Origin: Dialister pneumosintes
GTDB lineage: Bacteria; Bacillota; Negativicutes; Veillonellales; Dialisteraceae
Assembly (NCBI RefSeq): GCF_001717505.1
Contig: NZ_CP017037.1
Location: 349,001-413,000, forward strand
DNA length: 64,000 nucleotides
Direction: 5' to 3'
Shown: piece by piece, positions 26,275-35,545 of the stretch
Layout: each line of letters opens with the position of its first letter
Numbering within the stretch: the stretch's first letter is position 1
Notes under the pieces: generated by a model
Seen by the model: the letters and a program-made list of their open reading frames with translations, nothing else
Database searches by the model: none
What the model was told of the DNA's origin: nothing
Position numbers and translations under genes: made by a program

Positions 26275-27294
26275 GTGACAACATTTTTTCCACATGTTTT
26301 TGGACATAATAAAATACAGCAATATTTGGCGGCGGCTATAGATAACAAAAGAATTGCCAATACGATTCTTTTTTATGGAGAAGAAGGACTTGGTAAGAGT
26401 ACAGCGGCTTTAGATTTGGCATCTCGCATAACAGGAACAACACGCATTTGGGATGAGCAAATAGCCTCTCATTGGTTGACTGTAGAGGGAGATAATATAG
26501 AATCTTTATATAGATCTCCTGATGGGAAAATTTTTTACATGAAGCCACAACATATGGAATTAAAAATGGAGCAATTTCGCCTTTTATTAGAAAATATCAT
26601 TATACTAGATGATACTCCGCATGTTTGTATTATTGATGAAGCTCAATCTATGGGAGCTGCTATTGCTAATGCATGGTTAAAAACATTAGAAGAACCTAAA
26701 GAAAATTTGTTTTTTATTCTTGTTTCTCATGACATTACACGAATGCTTCCTACTGTCATTTCACGTGCAGAACTTTATGAATTTACTTCTTTGGATTATC
26801 AGAGTTTTGAATTGTTTTTAAATAAACAGAAGAAACAGTTGCCTGATCTACAAGGAAGAAACTATAAAGATATATATAGAATTAGTACAGGTAATCCTGC
26901 TATCGCTATAGAATTATTCGGCGAAAATGGTATGCAATGTTATGATAAAGCTGTTCGATTTTGGGAAACGATAACTCATAGTTCCCTTCCTTATACTCAG
27001 ATTTTTGAAAGTAATAAAAAAATTGATAAAAAAGAATTTCAACAAGAACTTCTATGGTGTATGTCTATAGGCAGAAATATTATGCTTTTAGCAAATATAC
27101 CTGAACAAGCAGAGACAATTACCTATATTACAGAAAGAGAACGTGCGATAGCACAAATTTGGTCTGATGGGAAAGCAGAAAAAGCATTGGAAATACTAAA
27201 AGTAGCATATAATGCATGCCAAAGATACATTTCAACAAAAAATATACTGGATATGATAGTTATTAATTTGTGTTTGATAAAGAACGGAGGATAA
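26275..27294 (+). CDS. holB: DNA polymerase III delta' subunit
   Basis: This 339-aa clamp-loader protein is of the HolB/DnaX AAA+ family. The Walker A GEEGLGKST is near 35-43, the Walker B IIDEAQ near 120, and the LKTLEEPKENLFFIL and VISRAE sensor segments follow. The start is GTG with GGAGGG upstream. It heads a run of closely spaced genes (holB, ricT, trmN6, rsmI), a common order in Firmicutes. The N-terminal start FFPHVFGHNKIQQYL is the family one. Confidence 0.88.
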   Translation: MTTFFPHVFGHNKIQQYLAAAIDNKRIANTILFYGEEGLGKSTAALDLASRITGTTRIWDEQIASHWLTVEGDNIESLYRSPDGKIFYMKPQHMELKMEQFRLLLENIIILDDTPHVCIIDEAQSMGAAIANAWLKTLEEPKENLFFILVSHDITRMLPTVISRAELYEFTSLDYQSFELFLNKQKKQLPDLQGRNYKDIYRISTGNPAIAIELFGENGMQCYDKAVRFWETITHSSLPYTQIFESNKKIDKKEFQQELLWCMSIGRNIMLLANIPEQAETITYITERERAIAQIWSDGKAEKALEILKVAYNACQRYISTKNILDMIVINLCLIKNGG

Positions 27295-27296
27295 CT

Positions 27297-28142
27297 GTGA
27301 ATCAAGTAGCAGGAGTTCGTTTTAAACGTGCAGGAAAAATTTATTATTTTTCTGTTGATAATATAAAAGTAGAAGTTAATGATGATGTAATTGTAGAAAC
27401 TTCTCGTGGCATGGAATATGGAAAAGTTGTTGTTTTTCCAAAGCAGCCCAATTTATTTAAACCTAATGCAGAATTGAGACCCGTTTTGCGTAAAGCAACA
27501 CCACAGGATTTATTACAAATACAACGAAATAAAGAACGAGAACAAGAAGCTTTTGATATATGCAAGCAAAAAATAAAAAAACTAAAATGTGATATGAATC
27601 TTTTGCGTGTAGAATATACTTTTGACAGAAATAAAATTGTATTTTTCTTTACTGCAGAAGGTCGCATTGATTTTCGTGATTTAGTTAAAGAATTAGCTGC
27701 TGTTTTTCATACTCGTATTGAAATGAGACAGGTTGGGGTTCGTGATGAAGCCAAACAAGTTTCCGGATTAGGAGCTTGTGGACGAACATTATGTTGTGCT
27801 ACTTTTCTTGGTGAGTTTGCTCCTGTCTCTATTAAGATGGCAAAAACACAGGGATTATCATTAAATCCCGCTAAGATTTCAGGGGTATGTGGACGTTTAA
27901 TGTGTTGTCTTCGTTATGAAGATGATTTATATAAATGTGGAGAAATTAAAAATAAAAATTGTGAGTGTCCTAAAAAATATATTCGCCCTGAGCTTTCTGT
28001 CGGAATGAAAGTTATGACAGATCAAGGAGAAGGACAAATTACGTATGTAAATAATAAAAATCATACAGTAAGAGTACAGTTTGATAATGAACCACCAAAA
28101 ACTATGTTATGGAAAGAAATTGATGCTTGTGAAAACAAATAA
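27297..28142 (+). CDS. ricT: RicT/PSP1-domain protein (YaaT)
   Basis: This 281-aa protein belongs to the PSP1 family. In B. subtilis, RicT with RicA and RicF binds Fe-S clusters and directs RNase Y mRNA processing. The conserved cysteines are in GLGACGRTLCCATFLGEF (near 158-170) and GVCGRLMCC, followed by CECPKKY near the end. I start at GTG 27297, eight bases after GGAGG; upstream codons lie inside holB. The trmN6 frame overlaps its end by about 20 bases. Confidence 0.9.
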   Translation: MNQVAGVRFKRAGKIYYFSVDNIKVEVNDDVIVETSRGMEYGKVVVFPKQPNLFKPNAELRPVLRKATPQDLLQIQRNKEREQEAFDICKQKIKKLKCDMNLLRVEYTFDRNKIVFFFTAEGRIDFRDLVKELAAVFHTRIEMRQVGVRDEAKQVSGLGACGRTLCCATFLGEFAPVSIKMAKTQGLSLNPAKISGVCGRLMCCLRYEDDLYKCGEIKNKNCECPKKYIRPELSVGMKVMTDQGEGQITYVNNKNHTVRVQFDNEPPKTMLWKEIDACENK

Positions 28143-28887
28143 GTGGGAATTACATGAAAAAGAGCGCATAGATGATTTAGTAAGAGACGGTATGCGTATT
28201 ATTCAAAGAACAGATCAGTTTTGTTTTTCTTTAGATTCTATATTGTTAGCTCATTATGTACAAATAAAAGCGAAAGAACGTATAGTGGATCTAGGAACAG
28301 GAACCGGTGTAATTTCTTTATTGCTTTCTGCTTTAGGAGCTAAAGATATCACTGCACTTGAAATTAACCCTATTATGGTGGAGTTGGCAAAACGCAATGT
28401 TATTGCTAATGGGAAACAGCATATTATCAAAGTAGTAGAATGTGATTATACTAAAGCACGAGAATTATATCCGACAGGTGCTTTTCAGTCGGTAGTAGTG
28501 AATCCACCTTATCGAGAAATTGGGACAGGCAATACAAATAGTGAGCCGGGAAAAGCTTTAGCTTGCCATGAGGTAGGAACCTCTCTTTCTGAAGTCTTTC
28601 ATTCCGCACAATATTTATTATCATATGGAGGACGATTAACGATGGTACATCGTGCGGATCGTTTAGGAGATTTAATTGCTATCGGTAGAGAATATTATAT
28701 GGAAATTAAACGTATACGACCTATATATGCAAGAGTTGGGCATCCTGCGTGTCGCATTCTTTTAGAATGGAAATATGGAGGTCATCCGGAAGTAATTATG
28801 GAACCACCTTTATTTTTACATAAAGAAGATGGTTCTTATACCGATGAAATACTTGCAATTTATGGAAAGGGGAACATACATGTTTGA
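28123..28887 (+). CDS. trmN6: tRNA1(Val) (adenine(37)-N6)-methyltransferase family protein
   Basis: This protein of about 254 aa has a class I SAM-dependent methyltransferase fold: VDLGTGTGVISLLLS binds SAM, and VVNPPYR is the N6-adenine catalytic motif. The N terminus DLVRDGMRIIQRTDQFCFSLDSILLAHY is typical of the TrmN6/YfiC family, which also occurs beside rsmI and ricT in Firmicutes. The start is uncertain: ATG 28123 (chosen, weak GGAAAG upstream) or GTG 28129. It overlaps the next gene by eight bases. Confidence 0.85.
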   Translation: MLVKTNKWELHEKERIDDLVRDGMRIIQRTDQFCFSLDSILLAHYVQIKAKERIVDLGTGTGVISLLLSALGAKDITALEINPIMVELAKRNVIANGKQHIIKVVECDYTKARELYPTGAFQSVVVNPPYREIGTGNTNSEPGKALACHEVGTSLSEVFHSAQYLLSYGGRLTMVHRADRLGDLIAIGREYYMEIKRIRPIYARVGHPACRILLEWKYGGHPEVIMEPPLFLHKEDGSYTDEILAIYGKGNIHV

Positions 28888-29734
28888 AATAAAGGCAGGG
28901 ACTTTGTACTTAGTTCCCACACCTATTGGAAATCTTTCGGATATGACAGAACGTGCCATATCTGTATTACAGCAGGTAGATTATATTGCTGCGGAAGATA
29001 CCAGACATTCAGGGATTTTATTAAAACATTTAGATATACATGTTCCGATGATTTCTTATCATGAACATAATAAGAACGAAATGGGGCCTCGTTTAATAAA
29101 AAAATTGAAGGACGGATTATCGATTGCACAATTGAGTGATGCCGGGATGCCTGTGATTTCCGATCCCGGTGCAGATTTAGTAAAACTAGCACTGGAAGCT
29201 GCTATTGAAGTGGTACCGCTTCCGGGACCTAATGCCGCATTAACAGCACTTATTGCTTCCGGTTTAGATGCCAGACAATTTACTTTTATTGGCTTTTTAC
29301 CTAAAACTACGGCTAAATCTGATAAATTAATAGCACAAGTAAAATCATTATTTATGACACTTATTTTTTATGAAGCACCGCATCGACTAAAATCTACTTT
29401 GAAATATTTGGAAAAGCAATTAGGAAATAGAAATGCAGTTTTAGCTAGAGAGCTAACAAAAAAATTTGAAACTTTTTCTAGAGGTAGATTGCAAACCTTA
29501 ATTGAACAATTAGAAGAAACTCCTGCCAGAGGTGAATATGTTGTTCTTATAGAAGGTAAGACTGAGCAAGAAATAGAACAAGAAGAGCAGGCAGCGGATT
29601 GGAGAGAATATGCTCTTGAATTAACAAAAGAAATGTCACTTAAAGAGGCGGCACGTCAAGCAGCCAAAAAATATAATTTATCTCGTAGAAATATTTATCA
29701 ATATTTACTTTCTACTAAGAATCCTTTAAATTAG
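28880..29734 (+). CDS. rsmI: 16S rRNA (cytidine(1402)-2'-O)-methyltransferase
   Basis: This 284-aa tetrapyrrole-methylase-fold enzyme methylates the ribose of C1402 in the ribosomal decoding centre. Motifs are GTLYLVPTPIGNLSDMTERA, AAEDTRHSGILL, LSDAGMPVISDPG and PLPGPNAALTAL. A C-terminal helix-turn-helix tail (LSRRNIYQYLL) is usual. I start at the ATG at 28880, nine bases after AAAGGGG, rather than the longer frame from 28829 inside trmN6. Confidence 0.93.
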   Translation: MFEIKAGTLYLVPTPIGNLSDMTERAISVLQQVDYIAAEDTRHSGILLKHLDIHVPMISYHEHNKNEMGPRLIKKLKDGLSIAQLSDAGMPVISDPGADLVKLALEAAIEVVPLPGPNAALTALIASGLDARQFTFIGFLPKTTAKSDKLIAQVKSLFMTLIFYEAPHRLKSTLKYLEKQLGNRNAVLARELTKKFETFSRGRLQTLIEQLEETPARGEYVVLIEGKTEQEIEQEEQAADWREYALELTKEMSLKEAARQAAKKYNLSRRNIYQYLLSTKNPLN

Positions 29735-29780
29735 TAATTACATAATTTATTACATACATCCATTTGCAGGAGGAAATACA

Positions 29781-31718
29781 ATGTCAGAACAAGGAAAATT
29801 TTATATTACAACACCGATTTATTATCCGAGTGCTAAATTACATATTGGACATACTTACTGTACTACTATTGCAGACAGTATGGCTCGTTTTCATCGGTTA
29901 GATGGGGATGAAGTTTTCTTTTTAACGGGTTCTGATGAACATGGACAAAAGATTCAGGAAAAAGCGGAAGCAGAAGGGGTAACTCCTATTGCATACACTA
30001 ATAAAATAGTAGAAATGTTTAAGGAACTTTGGAAAGAACTGAATATTACTCATGATGATTTTATTCGTACAACAGAAGAGCGACACATACAAGTTGTACA
30101 AGAGTTATTCCAACGGTCTTATGACAAGGGGGATATCTATTTAGGAAAATATGAAGGCTGGTATTGTGTTCCTGATGAAACATTTTGGCCTGAAAACAAA
30201 TTGACAGAAGATCATATTTGTCCGGACTGTGGACGTCCGTTGCAACGTGTAAGTGAAGAAGCATATTTTTTTAAAATGTCTAAATATGCAAATCGTTGGT
30301 TGGATTTTGTTGAGGCAAATCCGAATTTCATTCAGCCCGAAAGTCGTCGGAATGAAATGATTCAATTTGTAAAAAAGGGATTGGAGGACTTATGTGTATC
30401 TCGCACAAGTTTTTCTTGGGGAGTACCGGTTCCTTTTGATACTAAACATGTCGTTTATGTTTGGTTTGATGCTTTATCTAACTATTTGACAGCAGCCGGA
30501 ATATTAGATGATAAAGAAAAATTTAAAAAATTTTGGCCGGCAGATGTTCATTTGGTGGGAAAAGAAATTGTACGATTCCATTCCATTATTTGGCCTATCA
30601 TGCTTATGAGTCTTGGTATTGAGTTACCTAAGAAAGTGTATGGACATGGTTGGCTTATCGTTGATGGGGAAAAAATGTCAAAATCAAGAGGGAATGTCAT
30701 TGATCCGATTCCTTTGATTCATGAATTTGGCTCTGATGCTATACGATATTATTTGCTTAATGATATTCAACTTGGACAAGATGGAAATTTTAGTAGAGAG
30801 CGTTTAATCAATCGCATCAACTCTGATTTATCTAATGATTTAGGGAATTTGCTTTACCGTACACTTTCTATGGTAGAAAAATATGATAATGGAGTTCTTT
30901 ATCAAGGAGATGCTTCTGTAGACGAAAAAGTTTTGGAAGCAGTAAAAAATATAGAAAAGCAAGCAATTGATACTTTAAGTACTTTTAAAACTAATATGTA
31001 TAATTGGGAAATTAATGATGCATTGCGAGGCGTTTGGTCTTTTGTGCGTTCATTAAATAAATTGATTGATGTGACAGAACCTTGGGTTTTAGCAAAACAA
31101 GAGGACAAGAAATCTGCATTGCAATCCGTTTTATATCATTTGGCGGAAGGTCTCCGTTATGTATCTTTGTTGGTAGCTCCTATCATTCCACTAGGAGCAG
31201 AAAAGATTTGGAATCAATTAGGATTATCTGCATTTGAAAATGCAACTTACGCAGACTTAACTTGGGGGCAAATTCCAAATGGGACTGTAACTAAGAAAGA
31301 AGCTCCTATTTATCCTCGTATTGATATGGAAGAAGTAAAAGAAACGGTAGAAGAGAAAGTGGAAACATCTATTGTAGATACAAGTATTGAACCTATTAAG
31401 CCGGACATATCTTTTGATGAATTTTGCAATGTAGATTTACGTGTTGCCAAGGTATTAACTGCTGAAAAAGTTAAAAAATCTAAAAAATTACTAAAAATAA
31501 CAGTTTCTTTAGGTAATGAAGAAAGAACTGTTGTGAGCGGAATATCTCAACATTATGCACCGGAAGAATTGATTGGAAAACATGTTATTTTTGTAGCTAA
31601 TTTAAAGCCGGCTAAGTTAATGGGGATTGAATCACAAGGGATGATTCTTGCAGCAACTAATGATGATAAATTAATAGTACCTACTGTAGATATTTCTGCA
31701 GGAAGTCGAGTTAAATGA
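29781..31718 (+). CDS. metG: Methionyl-tRNA synthetase
   Basis: This 645-aa class I synthetase has the HIGH motif HIGHTYCT (near 22), the KMSKSRGN loop (near 298) and a zinc-knuckle region with CPDCGRP. It also has an anticodon-binding helical domain and, after a charged linker, a C-terminal EMAP/OB tRNA-binding domain (from about 540: DLRVAKVLTAEKVKKSKKLL). AGGAGG lies upstream. It overlaps tatD by four bases, so metG and tatD are coupled. No leader element is seen in the 46-base gap before it. Confidence 0.97.
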   Translation: MSEQGKFYITTPIYYPSAKLHIGHTYCTTIADSMARFHRLDGDEVFFLTGSDEHGQKIQEKAEAEGVTPIAYTNKIVEMFKELWKELNITHDDFIRTTEERHIQVVQELFQRSYDKGDIYLGKYEGWYCVPDETFWPENKLTEDHICPDCGRPLQRVSEEAYFFKMSKYANRWLDFVEANPNFIQPESRRNEMIQFVKKGLEDLCVSRTSFSWGVPVPFDTKHVVYVWFDALSNYLTAAGILDDKEKFKKFWPADVHLVGKEIVRFHSIIWPIMLMSLGIELPKKVYGHGWLIVDGEKMSKSRGNVIDPIPLIHEFGSDAIRYYLLNDIQLGQDGNFSRERLINRINSDLSNDLGNLLYRTLSMVEKYDNGVLYQGDASVDEKVLEAVKNIEKQAIDTLSTFKTNMYNWEINDALRGVWSFVRSLNKLIDVTEPWVLAKQEDKKSALQSVLYHLAEGLRYVSLLVAPIIPLGAEKIWNQLGLSAFENATYADLTWGQIPNGTVTKKEAPIYPRIDMEEVKETVEEKVETSIVDTSIEPIKPDISFDEFCNVDLRVAKVLTAEKVKKSKKLLKITVSLGNEERTVVSGISQHYAPEELIGKHVIFVANLKPAKLMGIESQGMILAATNDDKLIVPTVDISAGSRVK

Positions 31719-32488
31719 TGCATTTTTTTGATACACATGCACATCTTTATGATGCAAGACTTATAGCAGATATAGACTCTATATTACAACCCGCTGATAA
31801 TCAAGTAGATTTTATTGTTTGTCCTTCTGAAAATTTAGAAACGGCTTTTCAAACCATTCTATTAGCAAATCGATATAGAGAAGTATATGCAGCTTGTGGA
31901 ATACATCCTTTAATGGTAGAACATATTACTTTAGAGGAGTGGAATGAACTTCTTAATAAAGTTAAAAATTTACCAAAGGTGGTCGCATTAGGCGAAACCG
32001 GTTTAGATTATCATGAAAAAACTGTAGATAAAGAGTTACAAAAGAAATGGTTTATTCGTCATATAGAAGCGGCTATAGAATTCAATCTTCCTCTAATTAT
32101 TCATAATAGAAAAGCACATGGAGACTTATTAGAGATTCTAAAAAGATACAAAAAAAGTTTAAGAGGTATTATGCATGGGTATAGTGGAAGTGTAGAGTTG
32201 GCAAAAGAATTGATTAAGCTTGGATTTTATATTTCTTTTTCAGGCTCTATTACTTTTACAAATAGCAGACGTATTCGTGAGGTTGTTCGGCAATTACCGT
32301 TAGAAAAGATTTTGCTGGAAACGGATAGTCCGTTTCAAACGCCCATGAGTAGAAGAGATGAAGTCAATACACCAAGAAATATTGTGTATATAGCAGAAGC
32401 TGTTGCTCAAATTAAAAATACTTCTGTTGAGCAAGTTGCAAAAATAACTTATCAAAATGCACAATGTATTTATAATATTATTATGTAA
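31715..32488 (+). CDS. tatD: TatD family metal-dependent deoxyribonuclease
   Basis: This 257-aa TIM-barrel hydrolase has FFDTHAHLYD at the N terminus, ACGIHPLMV, GETGLDYH, the PLIIHNRKAHGD metal His segment and a LETDSPF end motif. TatD proteins are 3'-5' exonucleases acting in DNA repair and degradation. The metG-tatD order is common in Firmicutes. It is followed by a terminator. Confidence 0.92.
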   Translation: MMHFFDTHAHLYDARLIADIDSILQPADNQVDFIVCPSENLETAFQTILLANRYREVYAACGIHPLMVEHITLEEWNELLNKVKNLPKVVALGETGLDYHEKTVDKELQKKWFIRHIEAAIEFNLPLIIHNRKAHGDLLEILKRYKKSLRGIMHGYSGSVELAKELIKLGFYISFSGSITFTNSRRIREVVRQLPLEKILLETDSPFQTPMSRRDEVNTPRNIVYIAEAVAQIKNTSVEQVAKITYQNAQCIYNIIM

Positions 32489-32490
32489 AT

Positions 32491-32535
32491 AACAAAATGA
32501 ACTGCGAAGAATATTCTTTACAGTTCATTTTTGTT
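32491..32535 (+). terminator. Rho-independent terminator after tatD
   Basis: AACAAAATGAACTG pairs with CAGTTCATTTTTGTT, enclosing a nested AAGAATATTCTT palindrome, with a T-rich tail. Confidence 0.75.
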
Positions 32536-32656
32536 ATAGACAGTTTTGAAAATTCTTAAAACTAAAAAAGGAGATAAAGACTCTGTTATAATTGAGTTGC
32601 ATGTAATACAATGAATAAATAGGTTATATATTGGTTCATCAATATGGGGAGAAATT

Positions 32657-34120
32657 ATGAGATGTGAGGGCGAAAAATTCCTACAAGAGCAAATGCCTAA
32701 TAGGAAAGTTGCTGTTATAGGCGATATCATGTTGGATAAATATATTACAGGAGATGTAAACCGTATTTCTCCGGAAGCTCCTGTTCCTGTAAGTGTAGTG
32801 ACCAGGCAACGTGCAGTATTAGGTGGTGCAGCTAATACCGCAGCTAACTTGGCAGCTTTAGGTTGTCAGGTATTTATTGCAGGTCTAATTGGGATGGATG
32901 AAAATGGAGCTACCATAAAAAATTTATTAGCAGAAGTAGGTATTGATAGTGTAGGTCTTATGACTTTATCTGATTATAAAACTACGACAAAAGTACGTAT
33001 TTTAGGTGCTAAACAGCAGATGCTTCGACTTGACTTTGAAGAAAAATATCAAATAAGTGGGGAAATAGAAAAGCAGGTTGATAAATGGATAGAAAGATTA
33101 AAAGAAAATCATATTGATAGCATTGTTATATCTGATTATGGTAAAGGTTTAATTACTGAATCTTTATCACAGCGTATTATTCAAGCAGCTAACGAAAAGG
33201 GGATCCCCGTATTAGTAGATCCGAAAGGTACTATGTGGGAAAAATATGATTCGGCATATGCTATTACTCCTAATCTAAAAGAGTTATCTGATTGTGTAGG
33301 AAGTATCGTTGCTAATGAGGATGAAGCGATAACGACTGCAGGACTTGAAGTATTGAAAAAATATCATTTAAAAAATGTAGTAGTTACTCGTTCAGAAAAA
33401 GGTCTTACTTCTATACAAAGAGATTCTGTAATACATTGTCCGGCACAAGTGCAAGATGTATTTGATGTATCCGGTGCCGGCGATACCGTTATGGCTATTT
33501 TAGCTACAATGGCAGGTACAGATTTATCTATGAAAACTGTACTTACTATTGCAAATGTAGCAGCCGGTATATCAGTTTCTCATGTAGGTACTTATTCGGT
33601 TTCTCGTGAAGCTGTTATAGAAAAATGGAAAAAAGAAACTCATAAAAAATCATTTAAATCAGCACCCATTTCTGTAAAGGAACTTAAAAATAAAATTAAA
33701 GAATGGCAATCCAAAGGAGAAACGGTTGTTTTTACTAATGGCTGTTTTGATATATTGCATCGTGGACATGTTACGTATCTTATACAAGCAGCCTCATTAG
33801 GGAAACATTTAATTGTTGGACTAAATACAGATAGTTCGGTAAGAAGGCTTAAAGGAGAACATCGTCCTATAAATAATGAATTAGATAGAGCATTTATGGT
33901 TTCTTCTCTGCGTTGTGTGGATGAAGTAGTTCTTTTTGACGAAGATACTCCTGCACAGCTCTTATCAGAACTTTGTCCTGATATTCTTGTAAAAGGTGGA
34001 GATTATAAAAAAGAAGATGTCATAGGGCGTGAATATGCAAAAGATGTCAAAATCCTTCCTTTTGTAAAAGGGTACTCTACTACCGGTATTATTTCTCATA
34101 TACAAAAAGGTACAAATTGA
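32657..34120 (+). CDS. hldE: Bifunctional heptose 7-phosphate kinase / heptose 1-phosphate adenylyltransferase
   Basis: This 487-aa fusion makes ADP-heptose for the LPS inner core. The N-terminal PfkB-type kinase has GDIMLDKYITGDVNRISPEAP, GGAANTAANLAALG and the catalytic VSGAGDTVMA near 273-282. The C-terminal cytidylyltransferase-like domain begins around 350 with FTNGCFDILHRGHV and has LKGEHRPINN and VKGGDYKKEDV. Its presence is direct evidence for heptose-containing LPS in this low-GC organism. The other Hld genes are not nearby. Confidence 0.95.
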   Translation: MRCEGEKFLQEQMPNRKVAVIGDIMLDKYITGDVNRISPEAPVPVSVVTRQRAVLGGAANTAANLAALGCQVFIAGLIGMDENGATIKNLLAEVGIDSVGLMTLSDYKTTTKVRILGAKQQMLRLDFEEKYQISGEIEKQVDKWIERLKENHIDSIVISDYGKGLITESLSQRIIQAANEKGIPVLVDPKGTMWEKYDSAYAITPNLKELSDCVGSIVANEDEAITTAGLEVLKKYHLKNVVVTRSEKGLTSIQRDSVIHCPAQVQDVFDVSGAGDTVMAILATMAGTDLSMKTVLTIANVAAGISVSHVGTYSVSREAVIEKWKKETHKKSFKSAPISVKELKNKIKEWQSKGETVVFTNGCFDILHRGHVTYLIQAASLGKHLIVGLNTDSSVRRLKGEHRPINNELDRAFMVSSLRCVDEVVLFDEDTPAQLLSELCPDILVKGGDYKKEDVIGREYAKDVKILPFVKGYSTTGIISHIQKGTN

Positions 34121-34136
34121 TTTATTTAGAATAGGT

Positions 34137-34170
34137 AAAAACGTCGATTATAATCATCGGCGTTTTTATT
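34137..34170 (+). terminator. Rho-independent terminator after hldE
   Basis: AAAAACGTCGAT and ATCGGCGTTTTT form a stem with one G-T pair around TATAATC, followed by T-rich sequence. Confidence 0.75.
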
Positions 34171-34243
34171 ATTATTAAAAAGAATATGATAAAATAAATA
34201 CATGCGATTATTCATACAATTGTTGTGATAATTAGGAGCTTTA

Positions 34244-34861
34244 ATGAAGAAAAAATCTTGGTATGCAGTAAGACAAGGTCGGAAAACAGGTTTATATACG
34301 ACTTGGGAAGAGTGTAAAAAACAGGTTATCGGATATCCTAATGCATCTTATAAGGGGTTTTATACAAAAGAAGAAGCTACAGCTTTTTTACAAGAAGCTG
34401 CTAATTCTGTAAAAGAATGTAACGCACCTATAAGCTCAGAATGTGTAGTTGCTTATGTAGATGGCTCTTATATACCTTCTATGCCGGAATTTTTTGCTTT
34501 TGGTTGTGTAATTTTATTTCGGGGGAAAATAGAAAAATATGCTGATAAAATTAAAAATAAAGAATTAGCTTTAATGCGAAATGTAGCAGGAGAAATTCAT
34601 GGAGCTATGTTTGCAATGAAATATTGTATTACACATCAGATTAAAGAGATGGACATTTATTATGATTATGCCGGTATAGAGAAATGGTGTATTGGTGAGT
34701 GGAAAACCAATAAAAATGGAACTAAAGCATTGAAAGCTTATTATGATTCTATAAAAGAAAATTTAACAATTAGATTTCATAAAGTTATAAGTCATACAGG
34801 TGTGAAGTATAATGAAATGGCAGATCAATTAGCTAAAGAGGCCTTATGCAGGAAAAAATAA
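34244..34861 (+). CDS. Ribonuclease H with N-terminal hybrid-binding (viroplasmin) domain
   Basis: This 205-aa protein begins with the RNA:DNA hybrid-binding module (WYAVRQGRKTGLYTTWEECK, then YKGFYTKEEATAFL). The RNase H fold from about 70 has the acidic active site visible as AYVDGSY (Asp), GEIHGAMFAMKY (Glu), IYYDYAGIEKW (Asp) and NEMADQLAK (Asp). It degrades RNA in RNA:DNA hybrids. The architecture is the type often named ribonuclease H or viroplasmin family protein in Firmicutes. Confidence 0.9.
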   Translation: MKKKSWYAVRQGRKTGLYTTWEECKKQVIGYPNASYKGFYTKEEATAFLQEAANSVKECNAPISSECVVAYVDGSYIPSMPEFFAFGCVILFRGKIEKYADKIKNKELALMRNVAGEIHGAMFAMKYCITHQIKEMDIYYDYAGIEKWCIGEWKTNKNGTKALKAYYDSIKENLTIRFHKVISHTGVKYNEMADQLAKEALCRKK

Positions 34862-34892
34862 AAAAGAGAGTCGATATATGACTCTCTTTTTT
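34861..34892. terminator. Bidirectional terminator between the RNase H gene and metI
   Basis: AAAAAGAGAGTC and GACTCTCTTTTTTT flank a short loop between two convergent genes. The tails suit both directions. Confidence 0.8.
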
Positions 34893-35545
34893 TAGCGTTT
34901 ATCTGCTTTTCTAGATAGGAAACTTCCCAGGAATTGAATAGATTGTACCATTAAGACTAAAACAATAATAGTAATTATCATAATATCTGCTTGGAATCGT
35001 TGGTAGCCATATCGAATAGCTAAATCGCCTAATCCGCCACCACCTATAGTACCTGCCATCGCACTGGCACCTACAAGAGAAACCATAACAACTGTCATAG
35101 AATCTAATATGGAGGGTAATGATTCCGGTAAGAGAACTTTATAAATAATTTGCAAAGGAGTAGCCCCCATAGATTGTGCGGCTTCAATTAATCCGAAAGG
35201 AATTTCTCTAATAGAGGTTTCTACCATTCTTGCAATATAAGGAATAGCTGCTAATGTCAATGGAATAATGGCAGCGGTTGTACCTATAGAGGTACCTGCT
35301 AGGATACGGGTAAATGGGATAATAGCTACCATCAATATAATAAAGGGGATGGAGCGAATGATATTAATAATAAAGGAAAGCGGTCTATTAACTATGGGAC
35401 AAGATAAAATATTATTTTTTTCTGTAACAACAAGTAAAATTCCGAGTGGAATACCTATAAGAGAAGCAATAAGCATAGATATAGATACCATGTATACAGT
35501 TTGCCCCAGTGCTTTTATGAGTAGATTAGTTATGATGGGAGACAT
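34892..35545 (-). CDS. metI: Methionine ABC transporter permease
   Basis: This 217-aa inner-membrane protein has about five membrane segments and the ABC permease signature EAAQSMGATPLQIIYKVLLPESLPSIL, which contacts MetN. The VSLVGASAMAGTIGGGGLGDLAIRYGYQRF segment is characteristic of the MetI family. It overlaps metN by 20 bases, with GAGGTG upstream. The substrate-binding lipoprotein MetQ is not encoded next to it. Confidence 0.95.
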   Translation of the reverse strand: MSPIITNLLIKALGQTVYMVSISMLIASLIGIPLGILLVVTEKNNILSCPIVNRPLSFIINIIRSIPFIILMVAIIPFTRILAGTSIGTTAAIIPLTLAAIPYIARMVETSIREIPFGLIEAAQSMGATPLQIIYKVLLPESLPSILDSMTVVMVSLVGASAMAGTIGGGGLGDLAIRYGYQRFQADIMIITIIVLVLMVQSIQFLGSFLSRKADKR